Origin: Panaeolus papilionaceus
Taxonomy: Eukaryota; Basidiomycota; Agaricomycetes; Agaricales
NCBI GenBank assembly: GCA_015501605.1
Contig: JADNRZ010000005.1
Coordinates: 744,001-808,000 of the forward strand
DNA: 64,000 bases
Direction of reading: 5' to 3'
The notes beneath the pieces are model-generated. The model searched no databases. It was not told the DNA's origin and saw nothing but the letters and a program-made list of their open reading frames with translations. Both the position numbers and the translations under genes were made by a program. The stretch's first letter is position 1. Each line of letters opens with the position of its first letter. Below, piece after piece: positions 1-10,758 of the stretch.

Positions 1-237
1 TCGAACCAAATGACTCCTACAACAAACCAAATACACGCCCAGGCGGCCGGTAAAGATATACCAAGCCATCAATGACCATAGCACCCACGCGGACCGATCC
101 CAGATCAACACTGCACCTGCCAAATTTTGTAGTCACTGACAGCGCTCCTGGTCCTCATTTTGTTCTCAGCTTGCCATCCGGCAAGAATGAGGAGATCTCA
201 GAAAAGATCCAACTGGAATTACTGAGTCACGAAAAGG

Positions 238-244
238 TATAAAA
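238..244 (+). promoter_or_regulatory. TATA box of the hydrophobin gene
   Basis: A perfect TATAAAA lies about 90 bases before the hydrophobin start codon, so transcription would begin near 270. Position and spacing fit a strongly expressed TATA-driven fungal gene. The rest of 1-329 shows nothing else recognisable. Confidence 0.6.
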
Positions 245-329
245 CGTCTGCGAGTTCGTCGATATTTCCTCAGCTCGAACTCACCTTCAGAAGCTTCAAC
301 AGATCCAACCAATCTAACCAATAACAAAG

Positions 330-862
330 ATGTTCGCCTGTGTCTATAACCTCTTCTCCGTCCTCTTCTTCGCTCTCCCCTTGTTGGCTAGCGCCTCGGT
401 CCTCCCTCGCACCGATGGACCCAGCAACCAGTGCAACACTGGCCCCATTCAGTGCTGCAACAACGTCGGAACTGTATGTTCATTCGTGTTTCAGAGCTTC
501 CGACCACACTCACTGACTGCTCGAATTTGATTATAGGCTAATGCTCTCGGTCTCGGCAGCATTCTTAGCCTCCTTGGCATCGTCCTCGACCCCGTCACTG
601 CCCTCATCGGAAGTGAGCACGAATATTTTGCTCGAGCCCATGAAGTGTTACTGATTCTTGTATTTGCTCGATAGTCAACTGCTCTCCTCTCTCCGTCATC
701 GGCATTGGAGGAAACTCCTGCTCTGCTACCCCAGTTTGCTGCACTGGAAACACCTTCGTAAGTCATCTCTACTTGTCGAATGGCAGGGATAAATCTAACT
801 TTATCCGTGTGCAGAACGGTCTCATCAACCTTGGCTGCTCTCCCATCAACATCAACCTTTAG
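330..862 (+). CDS. Class I hydrophobin
   Basis: This is a small secreted amphipathic protein that self-assembles at air-water and cell-wall interfaces. Four exons are seen: 330-473, 537-612, 675-757 and 815-862, with GTATGT, GTGAGC, GTAAGT and similar donors, giving 116 residues. Residues 1-22 form a signal peptide (hydrophobic run [15 protein letters not shown]). The mature part carries the eight-cysteine pattern [18 protein letters not shown], then a long hydrophobic loop, [13 protein letters not shown] and LGCSPI. The long spacing between the third and fourth cysteines is that of class I. The ATG sits about 60 bases after the expected transcription start. The neighbouring gene converges from the right. 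The family assignment is secure; which developmental stage it serves cannot be read from sequence. Confidence 0.96.
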
Positions 863-1253
863 ATGGGTTGATATCTGCTACCGAGCCGTTGGCCGGCGGG
901 AACCCTCGTCAACATAAACGGTTGCTTCCCGCTAATTATGGCGTAGCTTGTGCATACATCCTCGCTTTCTCTCGACAATGTTTTTTTGTAATATTTTGAC
1001 TATCTCTTTCCAATGAACATACTATTCTGCTATGCCCTTTATAACAACAGCTGCGAAAACTACTCAACCGGCTGTAAGGATCGTAATCAATCACACCCAT
1101 ATGTTGCTTGCGGCCAATTGATATAATTTGAAACAAGATATTACATAGTTTGCGTAGCACGGATTATACTGTACAAGTTCGTAGGTAGTGCATGATGGGT
1201 CATTATAGATATACATGTAGGAGCTTTGCAAGTTGAACGTTGAACATCCAAGT

Positions 1254-2155
1254 TTACAAGTGGTCGTTCATTGGGTTAGCACCAGCAGGTCCCTGGCCCG
1301 CAAGACCCCCTCCAAGGTTAGAGTTCATAGGATGGGCACCTGAGCCTACGGCATCAGTTAGTGTTACATGGATGATGAAACAACAGTTACTAACCGTGAC
1401 CAACGGCACGCTCGCGGCGCATCAAAGCCTCACGCTCTAAGCGCTCAGCCTCCGCCAGCTCGGCGCCTTGCATCTTGACAGCATTGGCTTCTCTAATCGC
1501 AAGACAACGCCATTAGAAAAGTGATGGCATATTTTGTGAAGGTAATAAACTCACTGTTGCTTCATCTCTCCTTTGGCTTTGAGTGCACTACTTCCAACGG
1601 CGCTTCCGATTGCGGATTCTATCTTGCCCGTTAGACGCTGTCCTGACGCGGAGCCGCCTGACCCTCGAGGTAACCCACCATGGGATGCATCTAGTTGATT
1701 AGTTGGAGGGATGTGGGCTCTGTCGTTCTGTCCAAGCGTGTGAGCTCCAGTGCCGCTGGACATGTAAGGGTCTGCGTTTATCTGAGAGCTCGGTATAGGA
1801 CCATGTCCTCCCATTTGTGCGGCCATGGGACCACCCATCTAACCAACGGGTCAGTATATGCAGATTAGTCTAGAGTATATTGGATATGGCATACAGAGTT
1901 ACCAGCCATTCCTGATTGGAACCCGGGCTGACCTGGGTAACCGAGATCGTTGTTCTGGTTCATAGCACCTCCAGGTTGACCAGTGTGTAGCCCAGCGCCA
2001 GTACCGCTGTAGTTGTTATTGTTGTGTCCGAGTCCTGTAGTTCCAGTGCCGGTGACACCCTGTCAAACATATTGATGAGCGCCTGCCAAACAGTAAAGTC
2101 AGGTTGACGTTTCTCGTACCTCGTTAGCGTGCTTCTTAGATCCGAAAAGAGGCAT
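1254..2155 (-). CDS. Gly/Asn-rich conserved basidiomycete protein
   Basis: Five exons on the minus strand (2120-2155, 1895-2059, 1555-1838, 1395-1492, 1254-1345) join in frame to 224 residues. The protein starts MPLFGSKKHANE. A low-complexity section follows, rich in Gly, Asn, Gln and Pro. The C-terminal part has a conserved helical segment: GKIESAIGSAVGSSALKAKG, then a charged stretch with AELAEAERLEREA and RRERAVGHG, ending in AHPMNSNLGGG and NPMNDHL. From memory, this C-terminal block recurs in hypothetical proteins of many mushrooms. The GKIE..IG..VGS start loosely recalls CsbD-like stress proteins, but I would not name it on that. No signal peptide or membrane segment is visible. The join at residue 178 (CAA reconstructed across an intron) uses the acceptor at 1493-1494 and restores QEANAVK. 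Confidence 0.82.
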
Positions 2156-2227
2156 TGTGATAATGTGTTGAAGTTGTTGATGTGAATGAGTTGTTGTATG
2201 TTTTTTGTTTCTCAAACCTGCCCTGAC

Positions 2228-2242
2228 AGGGTACTTATATAC
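2228..2242 (-). promoter_or_regulatory. TATA-like element upstream of the 1254-2155 gene
   Basis: Read on the minus strand this is AGTATATAAGTAC, about 75-85 bases before the start codon at 2155. It is a plausible TATA box. The remaining stretch 2243-2838 holds no gene I can support. Confidence 0.45.
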
Positions 2243-2838
2243 TCGAAAATGGATCGCCTTTGGATGGGGATCCACCATGACGAACCATGAGGTCAGACCC
2301 ATCTATTTTGCATTTCACTTCTGAAATCTATCAGACACTCCATACCAACGTAGCCTCGTTCCAAATAAAGGCGACAAAGGTGGTCACAGTTGGAGGCTTC
2401 AGCTCCTTGGAGGGCTTGGAGACCCTTCGTCATTATGGTGGATGTGTGGGAAAAGGTGACGTCGAGGTCGGCATGACCCCACCACTGTTGCCGAGGATTC
2501 TTCGTGATTTTCGAAAAGCAGAAACACTCGGCAATTTATTGAGAAAACTACACCAAAGCTAGACTTGCACGTGAGTTACCATGATCTCAATGGTCAAGAG
2601 ACATTTGCCAGTTCTAATCTTTGGCCGAGTAGGGACGTACATAATGCGCTCATTGCGAGCTATTTATAAATCCATTCGAGTTTACTTATGCGCATTATAT
2701 TCACTGGCCTCTGATGTGCGTGAGCCTTGCGGTTGGATTTCTCTGAGCTTAAAATCTGCTGCAACTCATGACATTCCACTTCTGACCAGTTCTAGGATTG
2801 GATTATATTTTGAATGATATATTGGCGAATCCCGAACG

Positions 2839-3630
2839 TCAGGCCGAATCCAAGCGCTGACTGTCCTCTTCTCCCTTCTCCGGCCAAAACCCGACTTCCA
2901 GTTCAACCACACGGGTCCACACGGCTTCTGCCCTCTCCCAGTCCTTGGTACCCGGAAGAATATCCAAGTCATCGACAAGGCCTGCAAGATCAGCGACAAA
3001 GATTTCGAACTCTGGGGAACTCCAATTTTGCGAGAATGATCGTATCGGCGAATCAGCTAATTGACTTTGAGAGTTACTCTGGAGGTTTTTGACATATTTC
3101 CACGCGTCCAAATATACCTTGATGATTCCAATGAAATTGGGCGCGTGAATGAAGGATGAGATAACTGATCAAACCGATCAACTTACTCGCTCCATAGCCC
3201 ACAAGAAAACGAGGCCTTCGTTCAGAGAAACCTTCGAAACTCTAGCCATTTCAGCAGTATAGTCTCTCGTCCCTTTCCGCTCCTTCCATCCCTCCATTTC
3301 CAGCCCCCATTTGTGTGCCGTATCCTTGAAAAAATCGACCTCTCTGACGATGTTGTCGAGACACCCCACAAGTATTCTAAGTATCTTCTGGTTTTGTGCT
3401 TCAGCTGGACCCGCGATGGTGTCTTTTTCGTGGAAGGGTATGAGGGAGATGAGGGAACCAATGAAACGCGGATAAGCGTGTGCGGCGTAGATGCGATCTT
3501 GCGATAGCCATAACGCGAGACGCGCGCTTGGCAAAGTTCCTTCACCCGCTTCCGAGAGGAAAGAGTGACGCGTTGCTGCCTCATAAGAAGGGACAGTATC
3601 GAGGTTTACCAAGTGATTTGTGAGCTTCAT
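2839..3630 (-). CDS. TENA/THI-4 (heme-oxygenase-like fold) family protein
   Basis: Two exons (3187-3630 and 2839-3117) join through a GTAAGT donor to give 240 residues, the usual length of the TENA family. The N-terminal half has the family signature GTLPSARLALWLSQDRIYAAHAY followed by FIGSLISLIP. The second half has WAMERVYLDAWKYVKNL across the intron and a C-terminal helix pair (FEIFVADLAGLVDDL ... WTRVVELEVGFWP). Bacterial TenA and plant and fungal relatives hydrolyse or salvage thiamin breakdown products. Many fungal members of this type are uncharacterised, so the exact substrate is unknown. The conserved cysteine of classical TenA is not evident in the part I can align. It is divergently transcribed from the viperin-like gene with about 530 bases between start codons. 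The assignment to the fold family is firm, the reaction is not. Confidence 0.82.
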
Positions 3631-4159
3631 TATTGTACCTACAAAAGGCGTGGGTGAAAGATGGTGTTTGTCGCCGGGATGTTCAAGGATAAGCTGTATT
3701 TAATATTGTCTTCTTACGGCCTATCACATGAGCCCAAGAGCCCTTGTTTCTGATTGAAACGAAAAACATCCGATTGAAGTCAATTCGAGGCTTGTAAACT
3801 GCACTGTTTAGTATCACGAATGACGTTGCGTCCCAGTGTAAATTAACTCTATTGTATTGAAGGATGACTTGTGACTCTAATGGAAGGGAGTCTAGACTGA
3901 CTCATTTTTCCCTACCTCTCGATTTCTACTAAGTTATACTGAAGTCCATTCAATAGTTTGGGGGTGGCGTTGACATAATGTGAGAGTGTCAATGTGGATG
4001 TACGTTCTATTCCGCATATTGCATCATTTCAGTGAGCCTGAGGCATGAGGCATGTGCGGACATTTGGTCTCGAAACACGTTGACGTTGAGCGCTTAACAT
4101 CATGGATAAGAAGGGCGGCATGCGATTGGTATTCGTGGCTGCTCCTTACACCTCCAAGC
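3631..4159. other. Divergent intergenic region between TENA-like and viperin-like genes
   Basis: About 530 bases separate two divergent start codons. No clean TATA box or open reading frame stands out. An in-frame upstream ATG for the viperin-like gene exists at 4052 and would add 36 residues. If that start is used the spacer is 421 bases. Shared regulation is possible but nothing in the sequence proves it. Confidence 0.5.
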
Positions 4160-5415
4160 ATGTCATGGCTACTTGAGAATGTCGTCTCTATCTTTCCTCT
4201 GTTAAAAAAACGAGAGAAACCAATCATCCCTCTCTCAGTAAACTACTTCCCTCATCGGTGCGTAGTGGCAAGTGCCAGCCTTGTAAACAATTATTGTGCA
4301 CTCTTGCTTAGGTCGGACACATCTGCAGCCAATGCAATTACTCGTGTCAGTTCTGCTTTCACACCACGAAGAATCTAGAAATCCTTCCCATCGAGGACGC
4401 GAAGCGCGGACTGCGTATGCTCGCAGACCAAGGCATGAAGAAACTAAACATCAGCGGCGGGGAGCCCTTTCTCAAGCCCCAATTTATTGGGGAAATCTTT
4501 CGATTTTGCAAGCAAGAACTCGGTTTGGAGTCGTGCTCTGTCGTGAACAATGGCTCTCGTGTTACGGAGAAGTGGCTTGACCAGTACGGGCAGTATCTGG
4601 ATTTCATGGCTATCTCTTGCGACAGTTTCGTCTCAGAGACCAACGTCAGACAAGGGCGCACAGAAAAAGGAAAGAGACGGGATCACATTACGAGGGTTTT
4701 CGAAGTGGCGCAATGGTGTCGACCGCGGCGAATTAAGCTGAAGATAAACTCTGTTATCACTGCGTACGTGCCTAGCAATTAAATCCAACCGTTAAACTCT
4801 GTGTCAAAACTTTTCTTAGAAATAACTGGGACGAGGACATGAACGCAGAAATAGAGGAGCTGTCCCCAGAAAGGTGGAAGGTATACAGTTCAGATTAAGC
4901 CATTCAACTAAGGAACTAACGCAGTACCAAGGTGTTTCAAGTCCTTCTACTCGAAGGCGAGAACACAGGCGAAGCTTCTCTCCGAGATGCACGATCCCTG
5001 GTTATCACAGATGTTCAGTTCAAATCCTTCCTTCATCGGCACCAAGGCCAGGCTTGCCTCGTCCCAGAAAGCAACGAAGCAATGAAGGACTCGTACCTCA
5101 ATCTTGACGAGAAAATGAGGTGATTAATTCAAATACTTTGGCCCAAAGATGCTCGCTTTCAAGTGGCCTCCTTGTGCCCGCAATTATGGAAGAAGAAGCC
5201 AGGTATTGATCACTGATTTTCCCGAATTTAGATTTTTGAATTGCCAGTCTGGAGGCAAGGTTCCAGGCCGTTCAATTCTAGATGCGGGTGTGCAAGAAGC
5301 TCTCAAGGATTCTGGGTGGAATGAGGAGATGTTTATTCATAGGGGGGGGTTATTCGAATGGAGCAGAGACGATACACCACCTGGCAACTCCAGTGAAGGA
5401 GAGTTGGATTGGTAA
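4160..5415 (+). CDS. Viperin-like radical SAM enzyme (RSAD2 homologue)
   Basis: Five exons (4160-4257, 4329-4763, 4820-4880, 4932-5119, 5232-5415) join exactly in frame to 321 residues. The radical SAM cluster motif is [11 protein letters not shown] (Cx3Cx2C), restored by a CAG acceptor at 4327-4328. Next come SGGEPFL (SAM-binding GGE), [69 protein letters not shown] and a C-terminal LDW. These are the landmarks of animal viperin in the same order, including the aromatic C-terminus through which animal viperin meets the cytosolic Fe-S assembly factor CIAO1. Viperins convert a pyrimidine nucleotide to its 3'-deoxy-3',4'-didehydro form, a chain terminator for viral polymerases. The N-terminus is short and amphipathic ([17 protein letters not shown]) instead of the long membrane helix of vertebrates. 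An upstream in-frame ATG at 4052 is possible. The gene looks intact and every splice site is canonical. Confidence 0.94.
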
Positions 5416-6241
5416 AGAAATATATTTTGTATTATGATTCACTGCCAGGTTTCAATAATAGTTACTCGGTGTAAAATTCACCAAGTTGTAATGATGACCC
5501 GAATGTATGATACTAACATGACAACGCTGATCACTCTTCATTGTGAGCTGGCAGAGAAATGACGACGAACGCGAATCATATAGGAGATAAGATTGCAGAC
5601 ACCATCCATCAATTGATCGCCCTGTAGCCCGGTGATCGTGAGACCTCCGACCCTGGTCCTTTCTGTCAACAACAACGAGCACCAACCTCAGGCACTGTTT
5701 CTCTTTACATCCTTCGTGGCAACCTCTGTCGGCAATTATCCTGACATTTTCATCATGATGCCGTTGGTAATAAATACTCGAGAACTGGATGACCGACGGC
5801 GTTCAATGGCTTCTTTGACACTTGGCGTGCTCCTCCGTTAGACTTTGCTACATTTTTACAGTGTCTGTTTATACCTGGTGTACGCCTCTCTAGAGTTTCA
5901 TATGGAATCTCTATGAAATGGCTTCGGGGACGGAAACAATCCATACCCTTGCTCACAGCTTGCGTCTAGTCGTAGTTCTCGAATTTGAGCCCTTCGCATA
6001 ATTTGATGTTATGTGGTCAATCGTCATCTCGTCTCCCTAACTGCTATGTGGTACTCCTTGCTCATTCCTGTCAACCTTGACAGATGTTCGAGTCGGGGAC
6101 CTGGGATTTTCGGGCGATAATCTTGTAACACATATTTTGTCAACATTAAGGCTTGCACCCAACCTTCAGCTTAAAAGGAACAGGAAATCCACCAAAGCAA
6201 ATCAGGTTCCAATCCACCCAGGTAACTTGATCAGCTCAGTC
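5416..6241. other. Intergenic region
   Basis: It holds the 3' end of the viperin-like gene and the 5' region of the adenylating reductase. I see no open reading frame with family similarity, no repeat and no clear TATA box. Confidence 0.5.
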
Positions 6242-9200
6242 ATGCTTCTCCAACCTCCCAAAGTCGACCTTCTTCAAGGCCTTGCCGCCGCCGACAAGGC
6301 ACTCTTTTACCAGTTCGGAATGGGCCCAACGGTCAACGTGCCATTCAAGACTGTGCATCACGCTTTCGAGCATCATGCACGCCAACAACCAGACGCAATT
6401 GCAGTTGAAGACTTTGAAGAGCGCATTACCTACGGTGAATTGGATCGGCGGGCCAACTGTCTCGCCGCCACCCTCCGCGAAAGGGGTGTCACCGCCGACT
6501 CTCGCCTCTGCTACGTGACTGAGCGCTCCATTCCGCTAGTTGTCGGAATTTTGGCCATTCTCAAGGCAGGAGCAGCTTATGTGCCCCTTGACGGGAACAT
6601 CGTCTCCGACAGCACCTTGAAGACCGCCTGGCTTGGATCTGAAACCCCATTGATCTTGATTTTGAAGAAATTCGTCCATCGTCTTCCCAATAGCCAGCCC
6701 ATTATCTACGACGATGTTATCTGCTCATCCCACAACCTGGAGCATTGCATCAAGCCCTATGAACGTGCATCGGAAAACCACGGCTGCTACGTCATTTACA
6801 CCAGTGGTATGTTGATTGTTTATTGTTTTTTCATTGTGCCTACCATATCATATTTATCTATTGAATAGGCACTACTGGAACTCCTAAGGGCGTCGATGTC
6901 ACCCATGGCAATGTTACCAACTGTGAGTAGCGACCTTTCCTCTTCCCTTACTTGATTGGATACTCAAAGCCTGTCACAGTGGTCTGCCTTTCACCCGGAA
7001 ACCTTGGTTTGAAACCCGGATCCAGAATTACCCAGCTCATGAACATCTCCTTCGACATGGCGCAATGGGTGGGTTTTCTGGTTGTATATTTTATCTGACT
7101 AGCATTAAATGTTCCGATCACAGGAAATTCTGGGTAGCATGTCTAACGGTGCTACTCTTGTTCTGCGAGGAAAGAGCTCGACACAATGGCGCGCAGCCAT
7201 GAAGACGGTTGATGTTGTCGTTGCTACTCCGTCCATGCTGGTGCCCCACAAGCCAGAGGACTACCCACTCATCAAGACCATTGCTGTTGCAGGAGAGCCT
7301 TGCCCTAAATGTGAGATACAGTTTGATACTCTGCTAAGTTTGAGCTCATTTCCGTTTAGCACTTGCCGATGACTGGGCTTCTCGAGGTGTCACGTTCTAC
7401 AACTCTTGCGGGCCCACAGAAATCACGATTGTCAACACCATGCAAGATCATAAACCCGGTGAATTGTTGGCCATCGGAGCCCCATGCCCCAATACTTCAG
7501 TCTACATTTTGGACGAGAATATGGAGCCAGTTCCCATCGGAGAAGTAGGCGTGATGTGGGCAGGTGGTAAAGGTATCACTCGAGGGTACATTAACCTCCC
7601 AGAGAAGACTGCTGAGCGCTATCTGCCGGACCCTTTCATGAACGATGGTTCCTCGATGTTCAACACAGGAGATCTTGGGTACGTCAACTTGTCCTCTCTC
7701 CGAAGATTATCTGTCTGATGATTATTTCTATAGACGCTGGACACCCGAAGGCAGCCTCGAGCACCTGGGTCGCATTGATCACCAGGTCAAGATTAAAGGG
7801 TTCCGTGTCGAACTAGACGGAGTAGCACATGCGATGGAGGTAAATTCTTTCATTTTCTGCTTAGTGCAATGATTCAATCCTGCTCCAGACCTTCCCAGCT
7901 GTGCAAGCCGCAGTCGCTCTTCTCCTCGACGGCGAGCTATGGGGCTTCTACACTCCTGCAAACATTTCCAGCGAAGACGTCAAAGCAGCTGCGAGCAAGG
8001 TCCAGCCATACTATGCAGTCCCCACTCGCTACCTTGCTTTGGAGAAGTTCCCCCACACCTTGTAAGAGACTCGTCAAACAGATACTTGCGCTAGAGTCTT
8101 ACACTCTCTTTTTAGCAACGGCAAAACTGATCGTCGCACTCTGGAGAAGTTAGCCCGCGATTCCATGACAGAGCAAACCTCAGACGCCGAGACTGTTGCA
8201 GAATCCAACAAGCCCAATATGGCCGCAATCACTGAGCCTACCAAGCCGGTCTCACTTTCGGAACCCGCTAACCTGCTTGCAAAGGAGCTGGAGCAAAGTT
8301 TCAACGAGAAGAACGCAGCCGACACCACTGCGGCTTCGAGCATTACAGACATTGAATCGTCTGACTCGGACTCAATGGCTGTTATCAAGCGCGAGCTTCC
8401 GTGGTCCGGATACCAGGACGATTACATCCCAGAGAAAACCCAAGGCAAATTCGCTCGTAATTTGCGCCACCAGATCTTCTCTCTTTACCGCCGTCTCTTT
8501 GGAGTCATCTTCGTCACCAACATGGCCATTTTCATCTCGGTCTGTGTCAAGGGAGCCAACGCCAAGGAGATTGGTGGGATCGTTGTTGCCAACCTTTTCT
8601 GCGCCATCTTGATGCGACAGGACCATGTAATCAACGCATTCTTTGACGTCTTCTGTTCCGTCCCTTCTTCGTAAGTATTTTTTTATCGTTTTGGCATCAT
8701 TTCGCGATGCTGACTCCAACCTAGATGGCCTCTTGCTATTCGTCGGGTTTGTGCGCGCGTCTATCACATCGGGGGTCTTCATTCGGGCTGTGCTACATCC
8801 GGAACCATTTGGTTGGTTCTCTTCGCTGGTCAGGCAACCAGGGAATTCGTTACCACTCGCAAGGTACGCAGTGCACAGGGCTTTATACATAAATCACCCC
8901 CCTTACCGTATCTTCAGGTCTCAATTGCTACACTCACGGTTACATACATCATCCTGGCGCTTCTCATCGGTATTGTCATCTTCGCTCACCCATCCCTGCG
9001 ATCGAAGAAGCACAACACCTTTGAAGCCGCCCATCGTTTCCTCGGCTGGATCGCCACCGCATTTGTCTGGGCTCAGGTACGCTTCGGCATTTCCCAAATT
9101 TCCTAGCGGTTGCTTAACCCCTCCCTTCTCAGTTTATTCTCCTTTCCAATGACTACCGCCTCGTCGGTGAATCTCTCGGACACGCCCTCGTCCACGCTTG

Positions 9201-9990
9201 GCCTTTCTGGCTCATTGTCGTCTTCACTTTGTCCATCATCTTGCCATGGACCAAGCTCCGCAAGGTTCCAGTCAGAGCTGAGGTTTTATCCTACCACGCC
9301 GTCCGTCTCCACTTCAACTATGGTAAGCAGCTATCCTCTTCACCTTTTAAGAAATCAACTCACCCCGATGTCGTTTAGTCACGCCTATCGCTGGTAGCTT
9401 CGTCAGGATTTCCGACTCTCCTTGGACTGAATGGCACGGATTCGCCACCGTCCCCGTTCCAGGAAAGACCGGTTTCTCTCTCATCGTCAGCAGGGCTGGT
9501 GACTGGACTGCCAAGCAAATCAGCGAGCCACCCACACAGATGTGGGTCCGCGGTGTTCCAACCTTCGGTGTCCTTCGCATTGTGCCCCTGTTCCGCAGAA
9601 TGGTCATCGTCGCCACAGGATCCGGTATTGGACCTTGCACTCCCTGCATTCTGGAAGGTCGTATCCCCATGCGTCTCTTATGGACCTCCCCCAACGTTCG
9701 CGAGACCTTCGGCGATGACTTTACCGATACGATCCTTAAAGCTTCCCCCGATGCTGTGATCTATGGTCAGCACCTTGTCTTATTATCGATTCCTGCATAA
9801 CATAACTAACTTTCCCCTAGACACTCGCGTGCACGGCAAGCCCGATATGGTCAAGCTCACCTACCGTCTAGTCAAGGAATTCAATGCTGAGGCGGTGGCC
9901 ATCATTTCCAACCAGAAGCTGACTCAGAAGGTAGTCTATGGAATGATGAGCAGGGGTATTCCAGCCTTTGGTGCCATCTGGGATTCTTAG
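6242..9990 (+). CDS. NRPS-like protein: adenylation domain fused to membrane flavin reductase
   Basis: A multi-exon gene encoding one long protein. The N-terminal half is an AMP-binding adenylation domain: [41 protein letters not shown] across the first intron, [31 protein letters not shown] and NGKTDRR. These are cores A2-A10 with the catalytic lysine of NGKTD. No carrier (T) domain or phosphopantetheine serine motif follows. Instead a Ser/Asp-rich linker (about 8165-8400) leads into several membrane helices (around 8490-9270). A cytosolic C-terminal reductase-like part then has [10 protein letters not shown], a GxGxGP-type nucleotide-binding loop. The protein ends [11 protein letters not shown]. 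The layout resembles the Cochliobolus NPS12-like class as I remember it, in which the activated substrate is unknown. Start: the ATG at 6242 gives [13 protein letters not shown]; an in-frame ATG at 6077 reads through less typical sequence. The viperin-like gene lies 826 bases upstream on the same strand. Confidence 0.9.
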
Positions 9991-10758
9991 ATGGCGACTT
10001 GACACCATTGCAATCTCTTATTATTGTCTCTCAAATCTCAGATATTATACGGCTTCTCGCTTGACCATTAATGGTCAACATAATAGTTTTCTTTTCATAT
10101 CTCTCTCTCCTTTCCCTTCTTTCATACTAATTACGGGTGTACATGCCCCTCAACAGTCGTCCTGTCTGTATAATCTACCAACTGTCATCTTTACTCGGGT
10201 TTGCCTCTTAGGTTTTACTGTATCTCTGCTCGAATTTCAAATATAAACCTATTGAATCTTGGAAAAACTCATCACCTGCTCCATATCCCGAAAAATACGT
10301 ATTTATTCTAGATCTCAGCATTGCTCCTCATCTATGATTGTTGAGGAGCAGCTGGAGAGTCCAGAGCAAATATGCTAAATTATAGTAAATATGACAAGAG
10401 GTCGGTCACGGTAAACCCCGGTCCCGGTTCGCTACCCTTCTGCCTTGGAATCAAACACGACGCATCAATTTCAATGTTCATGCATTCTCTCCATTGTACC
10501 ACCATGTAAACCGCCTACTACACCAATTATGATGTCTGCAATCGTCTAATAAATTGTTGATAGTTACACCATGAGGGCTATGCCCCTACATGGCCTATGC
10601 TCTAAATTTTACAGCGACGACAAGCTCACCCACTTTATTAAATCTTGTTTTATGCTAGATGAAGGAATTAAATCATGGTCTACCTTGGGGAGTCGGTAGC
10701 GTATATATCACTGCGCCTTTGGACATTCGACAAATAGCGGTATAGGCCCGAACAAGGT
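9991..10758. other. Intergenic region with TATA box of a P450 remnant
   Basis: It contains the 3' flank of the adenylating reductase. At 10701-10709 there is a GTATATATC element about 50 bases before the P450 remnant's ATG. Otherwise nothing is recognisable. Confidence 0.45.

Noticed and set aside
4296..4580. Plus-strand frame overlapping the viperin-like gene
   Set aside because: Different frame; the conserved motifs are all in the frame of 4329-4763.
8372..8890. 172-codon minus-strand frame
   Set aside because: It lies antisense inside exons and introns of the adenylating reductase and shows no family resemblance.
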